In this document: piece by piece, positions 20,846 through 29,944 of the stretch
Position numbering within the stretch: position 1 is the stretch's first letter
How the letters are laid out: every line of letters starts with the position of its first letter
From: Thiobacillus denitrificans ATCC 25259
Lineage (GTDB): Bacteria; Pseudomonadota; Gammaproteobacteria; Burkholderiales; Thiobacillaceae
DNA length: 64,000 nucleotides
Direction of reading: 5' to 3'
Assembly (NCBI RefSeq): GCF_000012745.1
Contig: NC_007404.1
Span: forward strand, 248,001-312,000
Program-made: the position numbers and the translations under genes
The notes under the pieces: model-generated
What the model saw: the letters and a program-made list of their open reading frames with translations, nothing else
Database searches by the model: none
What the model was told of the DNA's origin: nothing

Positions 20846-21895
20846 GTGCCGCTCGTCGCGCACAACGCCCTGCCGACCTTCGAGCGCCTGCGCCGCGACG
20901 GCATCACGGTGCTGTCGACCGAGCGCGCCGCCAACCAGGAAATCCGCGAATTGCACGTCGGCCTGCTGAACATGATGCCCGACGCCGCGCTCGAAGCGAC
21001 CGAGCGGCAGTTCTATCGGCTGGTCGGCGAATCGAACCCGATCGCGCAGTTCTACATGCACCCGTTCACGCTCGAGACGCTGCCGCGCGGCGACAAGGCG
21101 CGTGCGCATATCGGGCGCCATTACGAAAAATTCGAGGACATCCGCGCCGCCGGCCTCGACGCGCTGATCATCACCGGCGCCAACGTCAGCCACGCCAACC
21201 TTGCCGACGAGGCCTTCTGGCAGCCGCTCATCGAGGTCATCGACTGGGCGTGGGACAACGTCACCTCGACGCTGTGCTCGTGCCTCGCGACGCACGCGGT
21301 CATGCAGTTCCGCTACGCGCAGACCCGCGTGCTGCAGCCGCGCAAGATCTGGGGAGTGTTCGAGCATCGCGTGACCGACGTCCGCCACCCGCTCGTCGCC
21401 GACGTCAACACCCGCTTCGACGTGCCGCACTCACGCTGGAACGACGTCTCGCGCGCACAGTTCGAGGCCGCCGGCGTCAAGGTGCTGGTCGAGAGCGAAG
21501 AGGCGGGCGTCCACCTCGCCGTCAGCGGCGACGGGCTGCGCACGGTGTTCTTCCAGGGGCACCCCGAGTACGACACCGTGTCACTGCTGAAGGAATACAA
21601 GCGTGACCTGCTGCTCGCCACGACGGGCGCGCTTGCCGAGCCGCCCTTCCCGCGCCGTTATTTCGATCGCAAGGCGCAGGCGTTTCTGGCCGAATTCGCG
21701 CGCCGCACGCGTGTCGGCGAGACGCTCGTCTTCCCCGAAGCGGAGGTCGTTCCGCTGCTCGACAATACCTGGCACGACACGGCCGAAGCGGTGATCGGCA
21801 ACTGGATCGGCTGCGTCTATCAGGTCACCCATCGCGAACGCGGCCTGCCCTTCATGCCCGGCGTCGACCCCGACAACCCGCTGGGCCTCGCGTGA
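20846..21895 (+). CDS. metA: Homoserine O-succinyltransferase (MetA family)
   Basis: 349 residues with the MetA glutamine-amidotransferase-like fold. Catalytic cysteine C146 in STLCSCLATHA, and the His/Glu pair H239/E241 in FFQGHPEYD; WGVFEH and the early NMMP motif are also family marks. Acylates homoserine as the first committed step to methionine. The acyl donor (succinyl- or acetyl-CoA) cannot be read safely from sequence. Start GTG two bases after the P-loop gene; stop overlaps the next start as GTGA. metH is in the same window but separate. Confidence 0.92.
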   Translation: MPLVAHNALPTFERLRRDGITVLSTERAANQEIRELHVGLLNMMPDAALEATERQFYRLVGESNPIAQFYMHPFTLETLPRGDKARAHIGRHYEKFEDIRAAGLDALIITGANVSHANLADEAFWQPLIEVIDWAWDNVTSTLCSCLATHAVMQFRYAQTRVLQPRKIWGVFEHRVTDVRHPLVADVNTRFDVPHSRWNDVSRAQFEAAGVKVLVESEEAGVHLAVSGDGLRTVFFQGHPEYDTVSLLKEYKRDLLLATTGALAEPPFPRRYFDRKAQAFLAEFARRTRVGETLVFPEAEVVPLLDNTWHDTAEAVIGNWIGCVYQVTHRERGLPFMPGVDPDNPLGLA

Positions 21896-22986
21896 CCGAG
21901 GCCCACGCGCACTTCGACGAAGCGGAGGGCGCCCTCGTCGCCCGCGGCGCCTGGCACGCGGACGCCGCGGCGGCGCTTCCCGACCTTTCCGGCAAGCGCG
22001 TGCGCGTCATCGACGGCGCAGGGGTAACGCATCTCGACACCAACGGCGCCTGGTTGCTGCTCGCCGCAGCACAGCCCAAGGCCGACGCGCCCGCGCCTGA
22101 CTTGCGCGACTTCCAGCCGCGGCACCTGAGCATGCTGCGGCTCGTCGCCCAGCATCGCGCCGCGACGCCGCCGCTGCCCGCGCCGCGGCAGGAGGGCGTG
22201 CTCGCGCTCACCGGGCGCGGTGCGCTGACCGTGTGGAGCCACCTCGTCGGCCTGCTCGATTTCGTCGGGCGCCTGGCGCTCGAACTGGCGGGCCTCGTCG
22301 GCCAGCCCGGGCTCTGGCGCTGGCGCGAACTCGCCGCGCAGGTGCGCGACGTGTTCGTCGGCGCGATTCCGATCGTCAGCGGCATGATGTTCCTGCTCGG
22401 CGTCGTGTTTGCCTACCTGCTCGGCGACCAGGCGCGCCAGTTCGGCGCCAACATCTTCGTCGTCGACGGCCTGCTGCTCGCGGTGCTGCGCGAGATTTCC
22501 CCGGTCATCGTCGCGGTGCTCGTCGCCGGCCGCACGGGCGCCGCGATCACGGCCCAGCTCGGGACGATGAAGGTCGCCGAGGAAATCGACGCGATCGCGA
22601 CGCTCGGCCTGTCGCCGCTCGCGGTGCTCGTGATTCCGCGCGTCCTTGCGTTGATCGTGGCCATGCCTTTGCTGGTGTTCATCGGCGACATCGCCGGCCT
22701 CGTCGGCGGCATGCTCGTCGTGCAGCAACAGCTCGCGATCTCGCCGCCCATCTTCCTGGACCGCCTCTACGACGTGATCCTGCTGAAGACGCTGATGGTC
22801 GGTCTGGGCAAGGCGCCGGTATTCGCGCTCTTCATCGCGCTGATCTCCTGCCGCATGGGCCTCGCGGTGAGCCGCGACGCGCGCAGCGTCGGCGTCAACA
22901 CGACGTCGACGGTCGTGCAGAGCCTGGTCGCGGTCATCATCCTCAACGCGGTCTTCGCCGTGGCCTTCGTGCGGCTGGGGATCTGA
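21892..22986 (+). CDS. mlaE: MlaE-type lipid ABC permease with N-terminal STAS-like domain
   Basis: 364 residues. The first ~110 residues (RVIDGAGVTHLDTNGAWLLL) are a STAS/MlaB-like domain; the rest is an MlaE permease with EQ-type motif region (FVGAIPIVSGMMFLLGVVFAYLL; REISPVIVAVLVAGRTGAAITAQLGTMKVAEEIDA). It forms the membrane core of a phospholipid transporter of the Mla type. Separate MlaB and MlaC genes are absent; the fused STAS part may replace MlaB. Start GTG overlapping the metA stop; stop overlaps the ATPase start. Confidence 0.88.
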   Translation: MTEAHAHFDEAEGALVARGAWHADAAAALPDLSGKRVRVIDGAGVTHLDTNGAWLLLAAAQPKADAPAPDLRDFQPRHLSMLRLVAQHRAATPPLPAPRQEGVLALTGRGALTVWSHLVGLLDFVGRLALELAGLVGQPGLWRWRELAAQVRDVFVGAIPIVSGMMFLLGVVFAYLLGDQARQFGANIFVVDGLLLAVLREISPVIVAVLVAGRTGAAITAQLGTMKVAEEIDAIATLGLSPLAVLVIPRVLALIVAMPLLVFIGDIAGLVGGMLVVQQQLAISPPIFLDRLYDVILLKTLMVGLGKAPVFALFIALISCRMGLAVSRDARSVGVNTTSTVVQSLVAVIILNAVFAVAFVRLGI

Positions 22987-23753
22987 TGGACGCGCCCGTG
23001 ATCGACGTGCGCGACGTCTCCACCACGCTCGGCGGACAGCGCATCCATCGCGGCCTGAGCCTGTCGGTTCGACGCGGGGAGGTCGTCGCCCTGATCGGCG
23101 GCAGCGGCTCGGGGAAGTCGGTGCTGCTGCGCGAAATCATCGGCCTCATACGCCCGCAGGCCGGCGCCATCGAATTGTTCGGCCAATCGGTATGCGATGC
23201 GAGTCCGTCGCAGATGAACGCGCTGCGCCGCCGTTTCGGCGTACTGTTCCAGGACGGCGCCCTGTTTTCGTCGCTGTCGGTCGAAGACAACGTCGCCGTG
23301 CCGCTGTTCGAGCACAGCGACCTGCCGCACGCGACCTGCCGCCAGCTCGCGCGGCTCAAGCTCGCGTTCGCAGGACTGCCGCCGGGCGCCGCGCGCAAAC
23401 GGCCGAGCGAACTGTCGGGCGGCATGAGAAAGCGCGTCGCGCTCGCGCGCGCCCTCGCGCTCGACCCCGAACTGCTGTTCCTCGACGAGCCGACTTCGGG
23501 CCTCGACCCGATTTCCGCACGCGCCTTCGACGACCTGATCCGGCTGCTCGCGGACAGCCTCGGCCTGACCGTGTTCCTCGTCACACACGACTTGGATACA
23601 CTGTTTTCGATCATCGACCGCGTCATCGTCCTGGCCGACGGGCGCGTGCTCGGCAGCGGAACCATCGACGAACTGAGGACGATCGACGACCCGTGGCTCA
23701 AGGATTATTTCGCCACGCGAACGCCTAAGGGAGAAGCCATCCATGGAAACTGA
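22986..23753 (+). CDS. mlaF: MlaF-type ABC ATPase
   Basis: 255 residues. Walker A GGSGSGKS near 37-44, Q-loop FQDGALFSSLSV, signature LSGGMRKRVALARALA, Walker B LLFLDEPTSGLDP and the switch histidine in VTHDLD. GALFSSLSVEDNVAVPL is typical for MlaF/Ttg2A. Powers the permease upstream. Overlaps the MCE gene that follows by 11 bases. Confidence 0.92.
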   Translation: MDAPVIDVRDVSTTLGGQRIHRGLSLSVRRGEVVALIGGSGSGKSVLLREIIGLIRPQAGAIELFGQSVCDASPSQMNALRRRFGVLFQDGALFSSLSVEDNVAVPLFEHSDLPHATCRQLARLKLAFAGLPPGAARKRPSELSGGMRKRVALARALALDPELLFLDEPTSGLDPISARAFDDLIRLLADSLGLTVFLVTHDLDTLFSIIDRVIVLADGRVLGSGTIDELRTIDDPWLKDYFATRTPKGEAIHGN

Positions 23754-24690
23754 AGGGCGCTACACGCTGGTAGGCAGCCTGGTGCTGGCGGTGCTCGCCT
23801 CGATGACGCTTGCGATCGTCTGGCTCGCGGGCGGCGCCGACAAAATCGCCTATCAGAGCTATACGATCTATTTCAGACACCAATCGCTCGATGGCCTCGC
23901 GGTCGGCAGTGCGGTCAAGATGCGCGGCATCAAGGTCGGCGTCGTCGAGGGCTTCCGTTTCGCCGACGGCGACGACGAGGCCGTGCGCGTCACCGCAAGG
24001 ATCGACGAAGACGTGCCGGTCCATGCCGGCGCCGCCGCCTACATCAAACGCAACCTCGTGACCGGCATCGCCGCAGTCGAGATCGACAACGGGCCGGGGA
24101 AAGGCCCGTTGCTCTCCGAGCCGCCCGCGGGCGAGCGTTACCCGGTCATTGCCGAAGGCAGTTCCGACCTCGACAAGGTCGCGACGGCGGTGTCGAAGCT
24201 CGCGGTGAGCGGCGCGCAGGTGCTCGACAAGATGAATACGCTGCTGTCTGACGAGAACCAGCGCTCGGTCAGCCGGACGCTCGCCAACCTCAACGAGTTG
24301 TCGGGACATCTGGCGGCCAACAAGCAGAGCCTCGACGCCGCCGTGCAGGGCATACGTGACGCGGCCGACGAGTTCCGTTTCGCCGGCGCGAGCATCAATC
24401 AGGCGGCCACGCGCGCCGAGGGCAGCATCACCGTCGTCGGCGAGAACGCGCAGGCCGCGATCACAGAAGCGCGCGACGCGATCCAGAAACTGGAGCGCGA
24501 CGCGACCCAGATATCGGATCGCCTCGAGCATTTCACCGAGACCGGAACGCTCGAATTGACCAATGTGAGCCGCGACGTTCGCACGAGTGCCGACACGCTG
24601 ACGACGACCGGCCAGCGCCTGTCGAACCCGCGCGGCATCCTGTTCGGCCCGAGCGTCGAGCAGCTCGGTCCCGGAGAAGAATTGCCATGA
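23743..24690 (+). CDS. mlaD: MCE-domain substrate-binding protein (MlaD-like)
   Basis: 315 residues. One N-terminal membrane helix (LVGSLVLAVLASMTLAIVWLAG), an MCE domain about residues 38-120 (YTIYFRHQSLDGLAVGSAVKMRGIKVGVV; YIKRNLVTGIAAVEI), then a long helical tail (about 140-280) as in the PqiB/MlaD-like proteins that form periplasmic tubes. Binds lipid and hands it between permease and periplasmic partners. Overlaps the ATPase gene and the lipoprotein gene that follows by four bases. Confidence 0.9.
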   Translation: METEGRYTLVGSLVLAVLASMTLAIVWLAGGADKIAYQSYTIYFRHQSLDGLAVGSAVKMRGIKVGVVEGFRFADGDDEAVRVTARIDEDVPVHAGAAAYIKRNLVTGIAAVEIDNGPGKGPLLSEPPAGERYPVIAEGSSDLDKVATAVSKLAVSGAQVLDKMNTLLSDENQRSVSRTLANLNELSGHLAANKQSLDAAVQGIRDAADEFRFAGASINQAATRAEGSITVVGENAQAAITEARDAIQKLERDATQISDRLEHFTETGTLELTNVSRDVRTSADTLTTTGQRLSNPRGILFGPSVEQLGPGEELP

Positions 24691-25364
24691 AAAAAATACT
24701 CGGCGTCACGGCGCTCGCGCTGGCGCTCACCGGTTGCATCAGTTTCGACGGCCGCGGTAGCGCGGCGCCGACGATCCACTACGTCCTCGACGATGTCGTG
24801 CCGGCGGACACGGCGGCACCGCCCGCGGGCAGGGCTGCCGACGCCGGCGTCACGCCACGCACGCTTCTCGTGCTCGACACGACGAGCAGCGGTTTCTATA
24901 ACAACGACCAGCTCGTCTTCAGCCGCACGCCGGGCACGCGCGGCTACTACCAGTTCGCACGCTGGACCGAGCGCCCGGGCAAGCGCTTCGCCGATCTCCT
25001 GCGCAGCAGACTCGACCGGCTCGGAGGCTACCGCGTGGCGGCGGCGAGCGGGCAGGTCCGCGGCGACCTCCTGCTCGATACCGAATTGATCGAGTTCTAT
25101 CACGATGCGCGCAGCCAGCCGGGGGAGGTCCATCTGTTGCTGCGCGCGGACCTGCTCGACCTCAAGCGGCGCACGCTGCTCGACCGACGCGTGTTCGAGC
25201 AGCGCGTTCCGGTCGCCACCTACGATGCCGCGGGGGCCGCTGCGGCGTCGGGCGTCGCGGTCGGCCACACGCTAGACCAACTCGCCGCCTGGCTCGCGAG
25301 CTTCGGTCAAACTGCCTACAATCCAGAACGTAACGCCCCAACGATAAGAGGAGAGTCGCCATGA
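24687..25364 (+). CDS. ABC-type transport auxiliary lipoprotein (PqiC-like)
   Basis: 225 residues. Lipobox LALTGC with acylated Cys about residue 17, then an ABC-trans-aux domain (IHYVLDDV; TLLVLDTTSSGFYNNDQLVFSRTP; YYQFARWTERPGKRFADLL), the PqiC/YmbA fold. It probably anchors the MCE complex to the outer membrane. It shares ATGA with the next gene. Confidence 0.87.
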   Translation: MKKILGVTALALALTGCISFDGRGSAAPTIHYVLDDVVPADTAAPPAGRAADAGVTPRTLLVLDTTSSGFYNNDQLVFSRTPGTRGYYQFARWTERPGKRFADLLRSRLDRLGGYRVAAASGQVRGDLLLDTELIEFYHDARSQPGEVHLLLRADLLDLKRRTLLDRRVFEQRVPVATYDAAGAAAASGVAVGHTLDQLAAWLASFGQTAYNPERNAPTIRGESP

Positions 25365-25789
25365 AACGCCTGCTAGCCGCCCTCAGCCTTTCTTTCTTCG
25401 CCGCAGCCGCACACGCCGAAATCTCGCAGAAGTTCGGCTCCCTCGAGATCCATTACAACGCCCTCACGACCGACGAGCTCCTGCCGGAAGTCGCACGCAC
25501 CTACAAGATCGAACGCAGCAAGACGCGCGGGCTGCTGACGGTGTCGGTGCTCAAGCCGAACAAGGTCGGCGTGCGGATGCCGGTGCCGGCAAAACTCAAG
25601 GTCTACGCGACAAATCCGTCGCAGCAGTTGACCCACATCGACATGCGTGAGGTCAAGGAAGGCACGGCGGTCTACTATCTCGGAGAATTCCGCGTCAGCC
25701 CGCCGGCGACGCTCAAGTTCAACGCGACCGTCGAGGTCGCGGGCGAGCCCAAGCGCGAGCTCAGCTTCGAGCAGAGCTTCTACAGGTAA
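25361..25789 (+). CDS. DUF4426 periplasmic protein
   Basis: 142 residues with a signal peptide ending AAAHAE; mature domain begins ISQKFGSLEIHYNALTTDELLPEVARTYKIERSKTRGLLTVSVL, the DUF4426 pattern. Function unknown. In pseudomonads a DUF4426 gene lies beside metXW; here it ends an operon that contains metA, a second link between the family and methionine genes. Last gene of the operon; its 3' end overlaps the convergent gene by 10 bases. Confidence 0.82.
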   Translation: MKRLLAALSLSFFAAAAHAEISQKFGSLEIHYNALTTDELLPEVARTYKIERSKTRGLLTVSVLKPNKVGVRMPVPAKLKVYATNPSQQLTHIDMREVKEGTAVYYLGEFRVSPPATLKFNATVEVAGEPKRELSFEQSFYR

Positions 25790-26451
25790 CGCATCACCAG
25801 GACAGCGAGCCCCCAGACGCCGAAGCCGGCGACGGTCAGGCCGGCGAGGCGCCGCACCCAGCGCTGCTGCATGAAAGGCTGGATCTGCCGCGCGAACAGG
25901 CCCATGCCGAGAAGATTCGGCAGGGTGCCGAGGCCGAAGGCGAGCATCAGCGCGGCGCCCGAGGTCGCGCTCCCGGCGGCGAGCGCCGAGACGAGAATCG
26001 AATAGACCAGCCCGCACGGCAGCCAGCCCCACGCCATGCCGGCGAGCACTGCCTGCGGCAGGGATTTCACCGGCAACAGCTTCTGGAACAGCGGCCTGAC
26101 GCGTTTCCAGACCGCGCCGCCGGCGCGTTCGAACACCAGCACCCACTGATTGAATCCCGCGAGATAGAGACCGAGCAGCACCATGACGAGCTGCGCCAGC
26201 ACGTAGAGCATCGTTTGCGCGGGCAGGAAGCTCGCGAGCTTGAGCGAGGCGCCGAGCGCGCCGGCGATCGCGCCGAACAGCACGTAGGACGTCACGCGTC
26301 CGAGGTTGTAGGCGAGATGAAGACGGAAGGGCGGCGTGCTGCCGTCGGCGCGGAAGGAAAACGCGGCGACGATGCCGCCGCACATGCCGACGCAGTGGAC
26401 GCCGCCGAGCAGCCCGGCGAGCAGTGCGCTCAACAGGGAAAACTCGATCAT
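25780..26451 (-). CDS. SafE/DsbD_2-type membrane protein with HCVGMCGG motif
   Basis: 223 residues, six or seven predicted membrane helices. The first helix carries GGVHCVGMCGG, the hallmark of the UreH/DsbD_2-like branch often linked to copper handling and cytochrome oxidase assembly; the second repeat has GWLPCGLVYSILV. Probably moves a metal ion or electrons across the inner membrane, but the substrate cannot be told. The ATG overlaps the ampG stop. Confidence 0.8.
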   Translation of the reverse strand: MIEFSLLSALLAGLLGGVHCVGMCGGIVAAFSFRADGSTPPFRLHLAYNLGRVTSYVLFGAIAGALGASLKLASFLPAQTMLYVLAQLVMVLLGLYLAGFNQWVLVFERAGGAVWKRVRPLFQKLLPVKSLPQAVLAGMAWGWLPCGLVYSILVSALAAGSATSGAALMLAFGLGTLPNLLGMGLFARQIQPFMQQRWVRRLAGLTVAGFGVWGLAVLVMRYL

Positions 26452-27836
26452 GGACGCTGCGCGCCTTCGGCCGCGGGGCGGCTGCGCGCGACCAGCCAGA
26501 TCAGCAACAGTACCGGCACGCCGACGAGCGCGGTGCCGGTGAAGAAGTTCGCCCAGCCGTAGGCGTCGACGAATTCACCCGAAAAGCCGGCGATGAACTT
26601 GGGCAGGAGCAGCATTACCGAGGTGAAGAGCGCGTACTGCGTCGCCGAATACGCCTGGTTGACGAGCCCCGAGAGGTAGGCGACGAAGGCCGAGGACGCG
26701 ATGCCGGCCGAGAGATTGTCGGCCGACACCGTGAACACGAGCGCGCCCATGTCGTGGCCGCGCCCGGCGAGCCACACGAACAGAAGGTTGGTCGCGGCCG
26801 AGAGCACGGCGCCGAGAAACAGCGTGCGCATCACGCCGAGCCGCATCGTCAGCAGGCCGCCGAGCGCCGCACCCGCGATCGTCATGACGACGCCGTAGAC
26901 CTTCGACACGGTCGCGACCTCGTCCTTGGTGAAGCCCATCTCCTGATAGAAGGGGTTGCTCATGACTCCCATCACGACGTCGGAAATGCGGTAGACCGCG
27001 ATCAGCGCGAGCATCAGCACCGCCTGCCACTTGTAGCGCTCGATGAAGTCGATGAAAGGCGAAAGCACGGCACCGTAGAACCACGCCGCCGCGGTCAGCA
27101 GACCGCCCGACAGGCCGAGCGCTGCGGCCTTGTCCCGTGCATGCGTCTCGCGCAGGCCGGTTTCGCGCGGCACCTCGCGCTCCGGCTCGCGAATGATCAG
27201 CGTGGTCAGGATGCCGACCGCCATGAGCGCGGCCATCACGCTGTAGGCGACCTGCCAGGGTCGGAAGTCGTAGTGCGCCTCGGAGGGGTCGACGCTCGCC
27301 GCGATCCATAGCGCGCCCGCGCCGGCGGTGATCATCGCGATGCGATAGCCGGCCTGATAGCTTGCGGCCATCGCGCCCTGCTTTTCGGTTTCGACCGCTT
27401 CGATGCGGTAGGCGTCGAGCGCGATGTCCTGCGTTGCCGAGGCGAACGCGACCGCCAGCGCGAAGAACACCGTGTGCGTGAGATTCACGACCGGATCGGT
27501 GTTCGCCATCCCGAGCAGCGCGAGCGCGATGCAGACCTGCGACAGCAACAGCCACGCGCGGCGCCGGCCGAGCCGCGCCGTCAGCAGCGGCAGCGGCAGC
27601 CGGTCGACCAGCGGCGACCACAGGAACTTGAAGCCGTAGGCGAGCCCCACCCAAGACAGATGCCCGATCGTCGCCCGCGCGATCCCGGCCTCCGAGAGCC
27701 AGAACGACAGCGTGCCGAGCACGAGCAGCAGTGGCAGCCCGGCCGAGAAGCCGAGAAACAGCATGCCGACAACACGCGGGTGGGCGTAGACCTTGAGCGC
27801 GGCGAGCCAGGGGTGGCTGGCGGAGGGGCTGGGCAT
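26448..27836 (-). CDS. ampG: AmpG-type muropeptide permease (MFS)
   Basis: 462 residues, 12 to 14 membrane helices. The opening GMLFLGFSAGLPLLLVLGTLSFWLSEAGI and GFKFLWSPLVDRLPLP, plus ATQDIALDAYRIEAV, are AmpG hallmarks. Imports GlcNAc-anhydro-muropeptides for cell-wall recycling and beta-lactamase induction. Two-gene operon with the SafE-like protein; the xth gene lies 22 bp upstream in the same direction. Confidence 0.9.
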   Translation of the reverse strand: MPSPSASHPWLAALKVYAHPRVVGMLFLGFSAGLPLLLVLGTLSFWLSEAGIARATIGHLSWVGLAYGFKFLWSPLVDRLPLPLLTARLGRRRAWLLLSQVCIALALLGMANTDPVVNLTHTVFFALAVAFASATQDIALDAYRIEAVETEKQGAMAASYQAGYRIAMITAGAGALWIAASVDPSEAHYDFRPWQVAYSVMAALMAVGILTTLIIREPEREVPRETGLRETHARDKAAALGLSGGLLTAAAWFYGAVLSPFIDFIERYKWQAVLMLALIAVYRISDVVMGVMSNPFYQEMGFTKDEVATVSKVYGVVMTIAGAALGGLLTMRLGVMRTLFLGAVLSAATNLLFVWLAGRGHDMGALVFTVSADNLSAGIASSAFVAYLSGLVNQAYSATQYALFTSVMLLLPKFIAGFSGEFVDAYGWANFFTGTALVGVPVLLLIWLVARSRPAAEGAQRP

Positions 27837-27858
27837 GGTTGCGTCGGTCTGTGTTCAG

Positions 27859-28638
27859 CTACAGCGCATGGTCGTAATCGACGACCAGCGGGGCGTGGTC
27901 GGAAAACCGCTGTTCCTTGTACACGAAAGCCGAGCGGGCCTTCGCCGCGATGCCCGGCGTCGCGATCTGGTAGTCGATGCGCCAGCCGACGTTCTTGGCC
28001 CAGGCCTGGCCGCGGTTGCTCCACCAGGTGTAGGCCTCGCCGGTGTGCGCGGGGTAGAGGCTGCGGTAGACGTCGACCCAGCCGAGTTCGTCGAACAGGC
28101 GCGTCATCCAGGCGCGTTCCTCGGGCAGGAAGCCCGAGTTCTTCTGGTTGGATTTCCAGTTCTTGAGGTCGATTTCCTGGTGGGCGATGTTCCAGTCGCC
28201 GCAGATGATGATCTCGCGGCCGCATTTGACCAGTTTCTCCAGATGGGGAAAGAAGGCATCGAGGAAGCGGAATTTCGCCTGCTGCCGCTCTTCGCTGCTC
28301 GAGCCCGAAGGCTGATAGAGCGAGATGACCGCGAGATCTCCGTAATCGGCTTCGATGTAGCGGCCCTCGGCGTCGAATTCGGGCAAGCCGAGACCTTCGA
28401 CGATGCGCTGCGGCGCCTGGCGCGTGTAGACGCCGACGCCGCTGTAGCCTTTCTTCTCGGCGCAGTGAAAGGCCCCGCTGAGCCCGTCGCACTGTCGCAC
28501 TTCCGGCTTGAGGTCGGTCGCCTGGGCTTTCAGTTCCTGCACGCAGACGACGTCCGCGCCCTGCGTCGGCAGCCAGTCGAAGAAGCCCTTGGTGGCCGCC
28601 GAACGGATGCCGTTGAGGTTGGCCGATATAATTCGCAT
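27859..28638 (-). CDS. xth: Exodeoxyribonuclease III
   Basis: 259 residues, an AP endonuclease/3'-exonuclease of base-excision repair. Conserved metal and catalytic blocks are complete: ISANLNGIRSA (Asn7), CVQELKAQ (metal Glu), ICGDWNIAHQEIDL (Asp/Asn) and SDHAPLVVDY (catalytic His). Length is typical. Divergent from pyrE with 30 bp between starts. Confidence 0.95.
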   Translation of the reverse strand: MRIISANLNGIRSAATKGFFDWLPTQGADVVCVQELKAQATDLKPEVRQCDGLSGAFHCAEKKGYSGVGVYTRQAPQRIVEGLGLPEFDAEGRYIEADYGDLAVISLYQPSGSSSEERQQAKFRFLDAFFPHLEKLVKCGREIIICGDWNIAHQEIDLKNWKSNQKNSGFLPEERAWMTRLFDELGWVDVYRSLYPAHTGEAYTWWSNRGQAWAKNVGWRIDYQIATPGIAAKARSAFVYKEQRFSDHAPLVVDYDHAL

Positions 28639-28668
28639 CGCGTTTATCTACTCAAGAAAAGTCCGGAA

Positions 28669-29307
28669 ATGTCCGATTACAGAGCCGAGTTCGTCGAGTT
28701 TGCCGTCGCCTCGCAGGTGTTGTGTTTTGGCGAGTTCAAGACCAAGGCGGGCCGCTTGAGCCCGTATTTTTTCAACGCGGGATTGTTCAACGACGGCGAG
28801 AAGCTCAAGCGTCTCGGCGAATTTTACGCGAAAGCCATCGTCGACTCGGGCATCGCGTTCGACGTGATGTTCGGCCCGGCTTACAAGGGAATTCCGCTCG
28901 CCGCGAGCATCGTGATCGCACTCGCCGGAATGGGTCGGAACGTGCCGTTCGCGTTCAATCGCAAGGAGGCGAAGGACCACGGCGAAGGCGGCACGGTGGT
29001 CGGTGCGCCCTTGCAGGGGCGCGTGCTGATCGTCGACGACGTGATCTCGGCGGGCACGTCGGTGCGCGAGTCGGTCGACCTGATCCGAGCGTCGGACGCT
29101 ACACCCGCCGGCGTCGTGATCGCGCTGGATCGGATGGAACGGGGCCAGGGCGACAAGTCCGCGGTCCAGGAAGTGCGAGAGCAATACGATATTCCGGTCG
29201 TGGCCGTGGTCACGCTGGACAACCTGGTGGAGTTTCTGGAACGTGATGCGAACCGACGTACGGAATTGCAGGCCGTGGCGAATTACCGCGAAAACTACGG
29301 CGTCTAG
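28669..29307 (+). CDS. pyrE: Orotate phosphoribosyltransferase
   Basis: 212 residues. Makes OMP from orotate and PRPP in pyrimidine synthesis. PRPP-binding motif VLIVDDVISAGTS, the lysine-rich catalytic loop FNRKEAKDHGEGG and FGPAYKGIPLA are in place. ATG at 28669 gives the family N-terminus (MSDYRAEFVEFAV); the frame is open far upstream but that stretch is antisense to xth. Overlaps the next gene. Confidence 0.96.
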   Translation: MSDYRAEFVEFAVASQVLCFGEFKTKAGRLSPYFFNAGLFNDGEKLKRLGEFYAKAIVDSGIAFDVMFGPAYKGIPLAASIVIALAGMGRNVPFAFNRKEAKDHGEGGTVVGAPLQGRVLIVDDVISAGTSVRESVDLIRASDATPAGVVIALDRMERGQGDKSAVQEVREQYDIPVVAVVTLDNLVEFLERDANRRTELQAVANYRENYGV

Positions 29308-29893
29308 GCTGCTGGCTGTCGCCCTGGCGCTGGCAGCGGGCGGCGCGCAGGCCGGGATGTACCGCTGGGTCGACGGCAACGGCCGCGTGCAGTACAGCGA
29401 CACGCCGCCGACGACATTCCAGACGAGCGGCGGCGTCGAGATGAGCAAGCAGGGCAACGTCGTCAGGCGCACCCAGTCCGAAGCCGAGCGCCGCGCCGAA
29501 GCCGAGCGCGTCGCCGAGCAGAAGCGCGTCGCGAAGATCCAGCAGCGCCAGGCGCAACTCGATCGCGCGCTGATGTCGACCTACACGAGCGAGGCGGAAA
29601 TCGACCTCGCCCGCGACCGTGCGCTCGAGCATCACAAGCTGGCGATCAAGGGCGCGCGCATCCGCGCCGAGACGGTCGAGCGCAACCTCGCGGAATTGCG
29701 TGCACGGATCGCCGGCATCGAAAAAGCCGGCCGCCCGGTCGGGCCGGGCCTCAAGGATCAGCTGGCGCAGGCGGGCCGGGAAAGCGCGGACCTCGCCCAC
29801 ACGGTCGACAGCAACGAGGAAGCGATGACCAAGGTGCGCGAGAAATACGCCGCCGACAAGGCCCGTTTTCGCGAGCTGACGGGCCAGCCCTAA
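29246..29893 (+). CDS. DUF4124-containing periplasmic protein
   Basis: 215 residues. After a long basic n-region comes a signal peptide (LLAVALALAAGGAQA), then a DUF4124 module MYRWVDGNGRVQYSDTPP and a long charged coiled coil (SEAERRAEAERVAEQKRVAKIQQRQ onward). DUF4124 proteins are common in betaproteobacterial envelopes without known function. Starts at ATG 29246 (or GTG 29243) within pyrE; no other start in frame precedes the signal peptide, so the overlap of about 60 bases seems real. Confidence 0.75.
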   Translation: MRTDVRNCRPWRITAKTTASRLLAVALALAAGGAQAGMYRWVDGNGRVQYSDTPPTTFQTSGGVEMSKQGNVVRRTQSEAERRAEAERVAEQKRVAKIQQRQAQLDRALMSTYTSEAEIDLARDRALEHHKLAIKGARIRAETVERNLAELRARIAGIEKAGRPVGPGLKDQLAQAGRESADLAHTVDSNEEAMTKVREKYAADKARFRELTGQP

Positions 29894-29944
29894 GGCGCGG
29901 CGCCTTCGCGCCCGCGGCAAGCGCGCAGCTCGCCGGGTCGTCCC

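Noticed and set aside
27793-28668. Upstream extension of pyrE
   Set aside because: Antisense to xth; PyrE proteins start near the chosen ATG.
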